Positions 7,501-12,453 of a DNA stretch of 14,945 nt are shown in pieces (position 1 is the first letter of the stretch; each line of letters begins with the position of its first letter). Origin of the DNA: Planctomycetota bacterium (GTDB lineage: Bacteria; Planctomycetota; B15-G4). Under the pieces are notes generated by a model, which was not told the origin of the DNA, searched no databases, and was given only the letters and a program-made list of their open reading frames with translations. The stretch lies in assembly GCA_003644265.1 (NCBI GenBank), contig QNBX01000111.1, positions 1 through 14,945 of the forward strand. Direction: 5' to 3'. The position numbers were made by a program, and so were the translations under genes.

Positions 7501-9481
7501 GTCGAAGCCCCCCCGGCCGGTCGTGGTGGGCGCCGAGACCGGGCGCGAGACGTTCCGCGAGAAGTTCGAGGGCGTCCTCGCCGGCGGCGTGAAGGCCGGC
7601 TACCTCGCCCGGCAGATCGACGGCGGCGAGGACGGTGGCCCTGCCGTCACCCTGCTGGTGCGCCCGCTGAACGAGGCAACGGACGAGAAGGCCATCCTGC
7701 AGCGGCAGACCCTGGAGGCCTACGCGGCCCTGTACAAGACGCACTTCAGCAAGGCCGAGCGGGGCAACATGAACCGCCGCTACGAGTTGCAAGGCGTCCC
7801 GCTCTCGCACCAGGACCGGCTCTCGGTGCTGGGCCACATGGGCAACCTCGAGGGCCGGCAGCGCGTGCGGCAGGTGCTGTCACCTGGCCAGCTGCAGGCC
7901 GTGCTGGCGTCGTTCACGCAGGCGGACGTGGCCTTCGCGAGCGACCGCGCAGCTCTCTTCGATCAGCTCTTCAGCCAGGTGGTCGCGATCCAGGAGCGGC
8001 TGGTCGGGCAGACGCCCCTCCCCGTGACCAAGGCGCGCTTGCGGCTGCAGACCACCGACGCCGGCGAGGTGGACTTCGCCGGCTCGTACCTGCCGCTGGC
8101 CTACAAGGACGAGCGCTCGCTGTCCTCCGACGTGGTGGACGGCCTCGCGTCGCTCAAGCAGGGTCGTACGCCGGCCTCGATGATGCAGATGGGCTTCACC
8201 AAGGACCGCCTGGAGGTGGTGCACGGCCGGCTGCGGCTCGATGTGGGTGTGGAGGTGAAGCACCTGCTGGACACCACCCACGCCATCACCATGCGCGAGG
8301 CGGTGCTCGACGTGCAGGGCATCCTGGGGGACCGGGATCTCAAGCAGGCCGTGCAGTCGCACTACGGCAAGGCGGCCTACGGCGAGCTCAGCAGTTGGCT
8401 GGGCGACGTGGCGAACAACTCAGGTGCCGCCGGCAACCCGCTCGAGCAGCTGCTGGCCTACCTGCGCCAGGGCACGGTGGTGGCCAACCTGGGCTTCCGC
8501 GCCAAGTCGGCGCTGATGCAGCTGTTCGGGGTCAAGAACGCGATGCTGCGCATCGGCCCCAAGTGGGTGCTGCTGGGGACGCGCCGGCTGCTGCGCAGCC
8601 CGCTGTCGATGAACCAGGTCATCGCGGGGATCGCAGCCAAGTCCAAGTTCATGGCCGAGCGTCCCAAGGGCAGCTTCCAGCGCGAGCTGCAGGAGAACCG
8701 GCAGAAGCTGCCCTCGACGCTGCGCGACTCAGCCCACGAGTCGGCCTTCTGGATGCTGAGCAAGTCGCAGCAGGTGGCCGACGCGATCTCCTGGCTGGCC
8801 CAGTACGAGAAGTCCATGGCCGAGATGCCGCGCGGCGCGGAGCTGGCCAGCTGGGAGCTCGAGGTCATCGCGCGCGCCGACCAAGCCGTCAAGGACAGCC
8901 AGAGCGGCGGCCAGACGGTGGACATGTCGTGGTGGGAACGCGGCACCCCGTTGCTGCGGATCCTCACGACCTACTTCACCGAGGCCGGCCTCAAGTTCAA
9001 CCTGACGCGGCTCAAGGCCTCGCAGACGAAGTGGCGCGAGCCCGGCTCGTTCGCCAAGTTCCTGGCGGAGATGGGCGTGCTCTACTTCACCGAGGCCGTG
9101 GTGCTGGGCTTCGCGTCGGCCGCCTGGGCCTCCTCCAACGATGAGGAGCGGGACTGGGAGGATGTGATCGGGGAGATGGTGCGCGATGGCGGGGCGTCTG
9201 TGTTTGACACCGCGCCGCTGCTGCGCGAGCTCGGGGGCACCTTGCAGGGCTACCAGTCGGGCCCGCCGGCCGGCCTGGGTGCCGTGGATGCCCTGAGCGA
9301 CGTGCTGGGCCAGATCCGGCAGGGTGAGGTCGACGCCGGGCTGTGGCGCACGGTGAACATGCTCGGGGGCAGCGTGCTGCAGTACCCGGCCCGGGCCATG
9401 AATGAGGCGGCCGAGGCCGTGCACCAGGTTCTGTCGGGTGAGGCGCCCTCGCGGCTGCTGGGCGTGCGGCCGCGGCGCTGA
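1508..9481 (+). CDS. Giant virion-associated polyvalent protein with HELGH zincin domain
   Basis: This 2657-aa protein resembles phage 'large polyvalent proteins' and internal virion proteins thought to enter the host with the genome. In order: a Pro/Ala-rich disordered start; a glycine-rich membrane-like stretch (about 284-329); a coiled coil (about 620-655); two related alpha/beta domains (about 790-980 and 1115-1335); a zincin motif H1430-E-L-G-H1434 with a likely third ligand in HEQFARGFESYL (E1485, or E1478); charged helices (about 1530-1800); a C-terminal half with family-like blocks (about 1817 and 2092-2118); a hydrophobic segment (about 2522-2541); and an end in LLGVRPRR. Peptidase activity is inferred from the motif. 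Start is GTG with no clear ribosome binding site; the frame is open only from 1493 and the next Met is near residue 195. Two +1-frame ORFs lie within it at 4443 and 5499. Confidence 0.85.
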   Translation: MPTLIPDPGDDQDSEESPLVSGPAPAGPTLPGSAAVTAEPDDATRQGASGPVPAPSPPRAPGPAADPPESDAAQGSVPHLTSLGQRHREARQIVDRAQRESLARAAANLRAVQSIEPEQHAQGLRLSETLGIPRSDGLATARHGSPSAVRALEARYDSILQSAPRLADWLQNADHAAIAQDDLESLRDLHDALSDMRDERSWLGEMSAAGGEGFDGLEAGLTHLMASSGAWSLEEAARKAAAANREIQTSIAGRSTSTRRFFEDLEQAEGLDALGVALSDPAHLLVFAAGSFGHSAPALGGALAGSVGGPLSAGAGAFAGGTVAEMGAWINQEIARSGRDVTDAAQILSAYQDPEFMARVLKEAALKGITTGAIDAVSAVFAGGLVNAARGQGGRAVSLALGREVVAQSAAEVVGEGLGQIVATGADASRMDGTEALLEGVASLGQTVGEIGIGATLRTAKRPVIAGIERRARAQQDAQAVRGAVTAWSQSKTAQRLPAALRDFVASQIAGQQGEVVAASIDRDDWDAHFRGQGQSPVEALERVLPTQGAAKYHEAASTGALEIPLGSFIEELAGTADGEALLRLARFRPGGANLAEAEAEAQAGNDIAASFEQEVEASTVLFQEERKLQRQVRALDQEIERLEDEAMDSLTKPDEGPAEAEGQPATGEPDGPAPGVSRLSAARDERQEALTHLETIESERTATGEAVEQLRAAALQGAAAAGHSPRDAQLSAQVHIHAMQTLATRAGMPLQEFLGRFPVRFGGATTGKAASVLAQPVGPEQPSGADVSVEIAPDPRDGKAVQAWNKLAPEQKVDVSNRVAARVVPMVLKEAGATGEIHTQRGGWKGAGNPSIAVRVETRGAAVGVAKALGEALDQEAMFIVAKAAAPGLTASESVIVHLPDGYRSADIDAFYEALYAENDRVVGHSTAEGFMTISGLTDSEARAIIESVAAVTETLDGDFEVSQETAYAAELRKGTDYGNAEDQLAAQGLAEGAPHPSRGARLRREVASILNEELAATREGRGGDTQQYGEREPLGRQLDAVSDAGGGADPGGPAARQQPDAGERVLEDADDSGGRGADSRLLAAAAEADPHGASVSRVEPGEPDPKQGPIVSAENIPGANSGVLTWLHSAPAAVRQEFHEAMSAALRDPATGEDIIGQEMRAAGLDVTPSITTSADSAYLNSAGTLEFNPADQLTGFSSPEDAQLYQLLRGLLTQQEAVAGFSPSEGGSKAGFAYDTGAPPTRDAVQRVFDTLKAETAAHGVEGGEKDFAYFPDASGFVLLHLGLDARVTPEIVTAVTDAAGLVVGLGEVADFAADSFFFANDWSTDTDGENYRRQIAQGEGAFGSPDLLKRVDGRLRERASLVHQEFAARDPGTQQGDGQAPGVDPGRTELDQAKRGQTAFGEPDDAGRRVFDLSFFSRANRSTWFHELGHVYLQILEDLAGTEGAPQQLREDHQAVRAWMGLADGQPIERQQHEQFARGFESYLREGQAPTAALRRVFAAFASWLRRIYKSATELDVELSDDVRAIMGRLLATDEAIEAAQYEVGVPSLPAEVLAGMTEAERASYAAQASRAQDMARERITRDELASLAAQRRAERGQRMKTLRAEEQRLLNEQPAMRALAHLQDGKQPDGSPLPDGTEDAKLARADIHAAYGEGSLEARLLEELGVLAEKGMTADTAASSAGLPSGDALIQAMLALRDPGKVVDHRARVRLRNEFPELLSTREIRTLARKAVANGERALLLEREARQLRREMRRQQRVARDARIEAAATGAARSIDTGMRTGAFDGVAPLAALRARAEKLLAPLPLKEIRPYTYLARARSQSNRAADLARNGSWQLAAQAKDHERFNHELYRVANRMLKEADVDVGKLRFYGDKGAQKTFTRAGHTYKDQANAILERFEFRTISRPEAERRGTLAEWVTTQREQGLDVLVPEHVLNEAFRADHQSLTVEQLHGIRTTLDAIYHLAKTKDVLLKAQRWQTRREAALAIANQASASKPPRPVVVGAETGRETFREKFEGVLAGGVKAGYLARQIDGGEDGGPAVTLLVRPLNEATDEKAILQRQTLEAYAALYKTHFSKAERGNMNRRYELQGVPLSHQDRLSVLGHMGNLEGRQRVRQVLSPGQLQAVLASFTQADVAFASDRAALFDQLFSQVVAIQERLVGQTPLPVTKARLRLQTTDAGEVDFAGSYLPLAYKDERSLSSDVVDGLASLKQGRTPASMMQMGFTKDRLEVVHGRLRLDVGVEVKHLLDTTHAITMREAVLDVQGILGDRDLKQAVQSHYGKAAYGELSSWLGDVANNSGAAGNPLEQLLAYLRQGTVVANLGFRAKSALMQLFGVKNAMLRIGPKWVLLGTRRLLRSPLSMNQVIAGIAAKSKFMAERPKGSFQRELQENRQKLPSTLRDSAHESAFWMLSKSQQVADAISWLAQYEKSMAEMPRGAELASWELEVIARADQAVKDSQSGGQTVDMSWWERGTPLLRILTTYFTEAGLKFNLTRLKASQTKWREPGSFAKFLAEMGVLYFTEAVVLGFASAAWASSNDEERDWEDVIGEMVRDGGASVFDTAPLLRELGGTLQGYQSGPPAGLGAVDALSDVLGQIRQGEVDAGLWRTVNMLGGSVLQYPARAMNEAAEAVHQVLSGEAPSRLLGVRPRR
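4443..4760 (+). CDS. Embedded +1-frame small gene, first copy
   Basis: This 105-aa candidate lies wholly inside the giant gene, one base forward in frame. Only 11 of 105 sense codons end in A or T in this frame by hand count, against about 42 of 106 in the giant frame; just outside it the giant frame again has the GC-ending pattern. The switch coincides with the ATG at 4443 and the TAG at 4758-4760. AGGGA at 4431-4435, seven bases before the ATG, can serve as ribosome binding site. The product is basic at its start, Pro/Ser/Thr-rich and probably disordered, with HPI at residues 17-19, RG at 21-22 and TKSSQP at 35-40. These recur in order in the second copy at 5499. Function unknown. A chance open frame is the alternative, but the composition argues against it. 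Confidence 0.5.
   Translation: MGTLKINSPHKGWPKGHPIHRGALVSGVKSRPSSTKSSQPPEKDEEATPSSTANGSPLDGSSTRYRMPEEGLILEGPPRGNNLMPESGSSKTPTTPAGEEPTAGS
5499..5669 (+). CDS. Embedded +1-frame small gene, second copy
   Basis: This 56-aa candidate is the shorter relative of the ORF at 4443. It carries HPI at residues 18-20, RG at 23-24 and TKSSQP at 37-42, nearly the same spacing as the first copy, and a Lys/Arg-rich start. By hand count 11 of 56 codons end in A or T in this frame, against about 22 of 58 in the giant frame. The frame is open upstream, but the ATG at 5499 is chosen because it sits at the same place relative to the preceding domain as the ATG of the first copy (giant residues TDYGN and TDGEN). 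GGAG at 5484-5487 is 11 bases away, a weaker site. Over about 50 bases both frames look similar between the copies (NEELAA and HQEFAA in the giant frame), so similarity alone does not decide which frame is used. Confidence 0.42.
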   Translation: MAKTIAGKLRRVKAPSDHPIYSRGWTVGSASAPHSFTKSSQPETPAPSKATGKPQE

Positions 9482-9527
9482 GCGGGGGGCGGCATCACGC
9501 GGTCTCAGGCGATGCACCGCCATCTCA

Positions 9528-9569
9528 GGGGCCCCGCCCAGCAACGCGGCTAAGCAGGCGCGGGGCCCC
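9528..9569 (+). terminator. Strong GC hairpin between giant gene and tailspike
   Basis: GGGGCCCCGC (9528-9537) and GCGGGGCCCC (9560-9569) form a perfect 10-bp stem with a 22-base loop, 47 bases past the giant gene's stop. There is no T-run, so it is not a textbook intrinsic terminator. A late-transcript attenuator, processing or stability hairpin, or weak bidirectional terminator would all fit. Each arm contains the palindrome GGGGCCCC, so alternative pairings exist. Confidence 0.5.
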
Positions 9570-9631
9570 CACGGCCGGTCAGGCCAGGATCCGGACGATG
9601 CTAGTCGGGGAAGTTCAGCGCCCCGGTCTCG

Positions 9632-9646
9632 CCGTCCGCCGGACGG
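9632..9646 (+). repeat. Small hairpin upstream of tailspike
   Basis: CCGTCC (9632-9637) and GGACGG (9641-9646) pair around a 3-base loop, 34 bases before the tailspike start. It may shape the leader of the tailspike message. TTGAAA follows at 9647-9652, but no -10 box is found downstream. Confidence 0.3.
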
Positions 9647-9680
9647 TTGAAAGGCCGGGGAGTCCTGACACGGTGCGGCC

Positions 9681-11120
9681 ATGCCGGCCACCTCACTCTG
9701 GGACAAGCTGCAAGAGATCGGGCCGCGAGCAGGACGGCTCGAGCTCCTCAAGCGGCACCCGGGCAACTGGTGGGATGACATTGCGCAGGCGCTGGGCGCG
9801 TCGGCGCTGGGCCCGTCGGGCAATGCCCTCACGCCTTACGATTTCGGCGGGACGCCGGGCGCGCTGGTCGACAACACGGAACCGCTCGCCGAGTGGCTCA
9901 CCGCGCTCGAGGCTGAGTCCGTCGCGGGCGGCCCCAAGAGCACGACCATGGGGTGCTTGCCTCCGGGCCTGTGGATCACCGAGGACGAGCTGTATCTCCA
10001 GCAGCAGGGCATCACCTTGCTCTGCCACGGCGCCACGTTGATGCAGGCGGACTACGCAGAGCTGCCGCATGTCCTGACGATCGGCGTGCCGACCTCTGGG
10101 ATGGAGCAGACCGACTCGACGTACCGCTGTGGCATTCACGCCCTCAACATCAACGGCAACAGCGACTACAACGCAAAGGAATGGGCCGGCGGCGCCGGCC
10201 GGTCTGCCCTGCGCCTGTTCGATGCGGGCCGGACGCACATCGACCACGTCCGCGTCTACAAGAGCACCGCGCTGGGGGTGCTTGAGGATTGCTCGGTCAA
10301 CCCGGCGGGCAGCTCGGCTGGCAACACGTCGATCATCACGAATACTCAGGTCCAGTTCGCGGCGTCGGGTGGCTTCAAGTTCCTAGGCGCTAAGAACAGC
10401 ACCTATGCAAACCTCCAGGCCGACAACTGCTATTGCGGCGAGACCCAAGCGGCCTCTGAGGCCGCGCCCGGCTTCTGGTGGCGCGCGCGGTCCTTCTCCG
10501 ACACGGACGGCGACGGCCTCGGCGACGGCCCGAGCGAGACGACCCAGTGCATCGTGAGCAACTGCAAGTCGAGCAACAACGGCGGCCACGGGTTCGTGTT
10601 TGACGGGATGGCCAAGTACACCGTCAGCAACCTGAACAGCAATGCGAATACGCTCTGCGGCTACATGCTCCAGAACACGGTGCTCGATGAGGTGGACCCT
10701 GATCCCGCGTCCCTCACGACCGCAACCGCCGCAATCTCAGGCGCCTGGAGCAACCTTTCCAGCCGACGCGACGGCGACGACAAGGACGTGATCGGGCTCG
10801 ACGTGGCCGACAATGTGTACGTCACCGCGCTGACGATCACCGGGCTGAACATCATCGGGGGCAGCTCGAGTCTATGGAGCGGGAGCGACAAGCTCGGCCT
10901 CGGCGCGCGTGTACGTGGCCTGAACGGACTGACCTTGACCGGTCTCTCGATCACCAACGCGCCAGGCACCGGGCTCGTCGTCGAAAAGGGCTCGCTGGTG
11001 TCCCCGCTGACGCCGGCCGACCGCGAGACGACGCGGCTCAATATCGGCAACTTCAAGATTGCGAGCTGCGGCAGCACGGAGGTGAACGCCTACGCCACCT
11101 GCCACGGGATCCACGTCTAG
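9681..11120 (+). CDS. Tailspike, pectate-lyase-like beta-helix, N-terminal part up to in-frame TAG
   Basis: The first 479 residues of a phage tailspike. After a helical N-terminal segment (about 1-40) that probably docks on the virion, the FGGTPGALVDNTEPLAEWL region is the usual start of a pectate-lyase-3/tailspike beta-helix (a D/N-T aligned sequence followed by PPGLW). The rest is rich in short Asn/Thr/Ser/Gly strands (ALNINGNS, ALTITGLNIIGG, GLTLTGLSIT) typical of a right-handed parallel beta-helix. DTDGDGLGD at about 274-282 looks like a calcium-binding loop. Such spikes bind and often cut host surface glycans. The ATG at 9681 has only a distant GGGGAG about 19 bases away. The frame stops at TAG 11118-11120 in the middle of the helix and stays open with matching sequence to 11615, so full length would be 644 residues counting the TAG codon. 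Confidence 0.8.
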   Translation: MPATSLWDKLQEIGPRAGRLELLKRHPGNWWDDIAQALGASALGPSGNALTPYDFGGTPGALVDNTEPLAEWLTALEAESVAGGPKSTTMGCLPPGLWITEDELYLQQQGITLLCHGATLMQADYAELPHVLTIGVPTSGMEQTDSTYRCGIHALNINGNSDYNAKEWAGGAGRSALRLFDAGRTHIDHVRVYKSTALGVLEDCSVNPAGSSAGNTSIITNTQVQFAASGGFKFLGAKNSTYANLQADNCYCGETQAASEAAPGFWWRARSFSDTDGDGLGDGPSETTQCIVSNCKSSNNGGHGFVFDGMAKYTVSNLNSNANTLCGYMLQNTVLDEVDPDPASLTTATAAISGAWSNLSSRRDGDDKDVIGLDVADNVYVTALTITGLNIIGGSSSLWSGSDKLGLGARVRGLNGLTLTGLSITNAPGTGLVVEKGSLVSPLTPADRETTRLNIGNFKIASCGSTEVNAYATCHGIHV

Positions 11121-11615
11121 GACGATGCAAGCCAGATCAATCTCCACGACGGCTACGTCGGCAACAGCGAGACGAGCGGAGGCAACTACGAACTCAAGTT
11201 TGACACCTCGGCGGCGGGCGTCAACTCGCTCTATAGCAGCCTCGTCCTTGAGGCGCAGACGCTCGGCAACGAGATCAGCCAGGCCGCCAGCAACACAGCG
11301 GTGAAGACTCAGCGATTCCGGAACATCGTCACGGGTGGCGACGTGGAGACGCTCCCCACGGCTGCCAGCGCCGACCTGCTGCACGTCCCGCCGGAGGCGC
11401 ACAACGGACTCTGCCTCGTCCTCGGCAACACGACGATCAACAACATGTACACGCCGCCGGCCGGCACGCGGATTACGCTCGAGTTCGACGAGGCGTGCAC
11501 GATGAACGCGGGCTCTGCGCTCGACATCGCCGGGACTCTGTCTGCGGTCGCCGGCACGGTGATCGAGATGATCAGCAACGGCACCTTCAACCGCGAGCTG
11601 TCCCGGCGCCTGTAA
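11121..11615 (+). CDS. Tailspike C-terminal part, same frame after the TAG
   Basis: This segment continues the 9681 frame without shift: 164 codons from 11121 to TAA 11613-11615. It keeps the beta-helix style (INLHDGYVGN) and then turns into a typical spike C-terminus (PPAGTRITLEF, then TFNRELSRR at the very end), so it is not random read-through. It has no ATG near its beginning; a GTG at 11301 could start a shorter 104-aa product, with no clear ribosome binding site. Possible readings are a single-base nonsense mutation, a sequencing error, or suppression of the amber codon giving a minor long form. Confidence 0.6.
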   Translation, partial: DDASQINLHDGYVGNSETSGGNYELKFDTSAAGVNSLYSSLVLEAQTLGNEISQAASNTAVKTQRFRNIVTGGDVETLPTAASADLLHVPPEAHNGLCLVLGNTTINNMYTPPAGTRITLEFDEACTMNAGSALDIAGTLSAVAGTVIEMISNGTFNRELSRRL

Positions 11616-11705
11616 TGCGGATCTCTCGCGTCCGCACAAAGCCCAAACACTCGCTCTCTCTGCGGAGGGCTCCGTCGAGCCGTTCAACACCTTGATCGTC
11701 CCGCC

Positions 11706-11710
11706 GGAGA
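11706..11710 (+). promoter_or_regulatory. Ribosome binding site fixing a TTG start
   Basis: GGAGA at 11706-11710 stands six bases before the TTG at 11717. No ATG or GTG in that frame lies before the first membrane helix, so this site decides the start of the holin-like gene. The 101-base gap 11616-11716 also holds a 26-codon ATG frame (11615-11695), which I do not call a gene. Confidence 0.55.
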
Positions 11711-11716
11711 CATTCC

Positions 11717-12067
11717 TTGTCTACGCCGCCACTTCGCTCACTTGCTCTCTGGCTCTTGTTCTCGTTCGGCGCGTGCGCCGTCGTCGTTGCAGCAACGCCC
11801 GCGCCGCAAGACGCGCCGGTCTCCACCAACTGGCTCGCGGTCGCTGCGATCGCGCTGCCCCTATTGGTCAAGCTGGGCGTCGAGCTGAAAAACGGGCAGC
11901 GCTTGATGGGCGAGCTGTGTCGTGCCAACGAGTCGCTTGACCGGCTGATCGAGCAGCACCGGCAGCCGTTCGGCGTGAGCAGCCTCGAGCTCAAGATGAA
12001 CGCGCACGCTCGCCGCATGGTCGCGTTGCTGCGCCACCATGACATCGACGACCCCGAGGCCCACTGA
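11717..12067 (+). CDS. Holin-like small membrane protein
   Basis: This 116-aa protein has two hydrophobic segments, about residues 6-26 and 38-53 (WLAVAAIALPLLV), joined by a short Pro/Ala/Asp loop and followed by a long charged tail (about 54-116) rich in Arg, Glu and His. Size, two helices and charged C-terminus match many class II-type phage holins, which form inner-membrane lesions that time lysis. The first segment might instead be a cleaved signal peptide (VVVAATPA). Start is TTG, supported by GGAGA. Its stop overlaps the next ATG by one base (TGATG), so it is translationally coupled to the lipoprotein gene. No endolysin gene is seen in the window, which weakens a simple lysis-cassette reading. 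Confidence 0.6.
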   Translation: MSTPPLRSLALWLLFSFGACAVVVAATPAPQDAPVSTNWLAVAAIALPLLVKLGVELKNGQRLMGELCRANESLDRLIEQHRQPFGVSSLELKMNAHARRMVALLRHHDIDDPEAH

Positions 12068-12453
12068 TGAAGCTGCTGATCCTGCTGCTGCTCGCCCTCG
12101 CTGCGTGCGCGCCGCTCACCGTCACCGATGAGGAGTACGACGCGGCAAAGTACCTGATCGCCCAGCACGCGCACGGCCGCGAGGTGGATCCCGTGCGGCT
12201 GGCTGAGGCTGAGCGCATCGTGGCGATCCGGGATGACCCCGGCACCGACTGGCCGGCCGTCGGGTGGGGCGCCCTGTCGATGCTCGGGCTCGCGCTCGCC
12301 GGCCCGCGTGGCCGAGCTGTGGTTGCTGCCGGCGCCCGCGCGGTCCGCCACGGCGACCTCGCGGGGCTCGCAAGCGCCGGCATGGCCTACGTCGGTGCGC
12401 GCTCAAGCCAGCCCGTGCTGGCGAAGCACGGCCCGGCAGGCACGCCCAGATGA
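12067..12453 (+). CDS. Small lipoprotein, possible spanin-like lysis protein
   Basis: This 128-aa protein opens with a classic lipoprotein signal: M-K, a Leu run, then lipobox L11-A12-A13-C14, so the mature form should begin at a lipidated Cys14. A charged helical part follows (about 20-55), then a Gly/Ala-rich hydrophobic segment (about 60-90, GWGALSMLGLALAG). An N-terminal lipid anchor with a later membrane segment recalls unimolecular spanins, which fuse inner and outer membranes in the last step of lysis. Here the second segment is central rather than C-terminal, so that role is tentative. GAGG at 12056-12059 is seven bases before the ATG. It overlaps the holin-like gene by one base and the next gene by four (ATGA). 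Confidence 0.6.
   Translation: MKLLILLLLALAACAPLTVTDEEYDAAKYLIAQHAHGREVDPVRLAEAERIVAIRDDPGTDWPAVGWGALSMLGLALAGPRGRAVVAAGARAVRHGDLAGLASAGMAYVGARSSQPVLAKHGPAGTPR

Noticed and set aside
5597..7837. 746-codon open frame on the minus strand
   Set aside because: Same antisense effect of GC-rich codons; composition is typical of a shadow frame and the plus strand carries the zincin and family-like blocks.
7021..9144. 707-codon plus-strand open frame in another phase
   Set aside because: Arg/Gly/Ala/Pro-rich shadow of the giant gene; unlike the two embedded ORFs it has no second copy, and the giant frame here keeps a recognisable protein pattern.
9647..9675. Promoter from TTGAAA at 9647-9652
   Set aside because: No AT-rich -10 box at 16-18 bases downstream.
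11615..11695. 26-aa ORF coupled to the spike stop (TAATG)
   Set aside because: Arg/Ser-rich, too short to judge, and codon bias does not favour this frame over the others.
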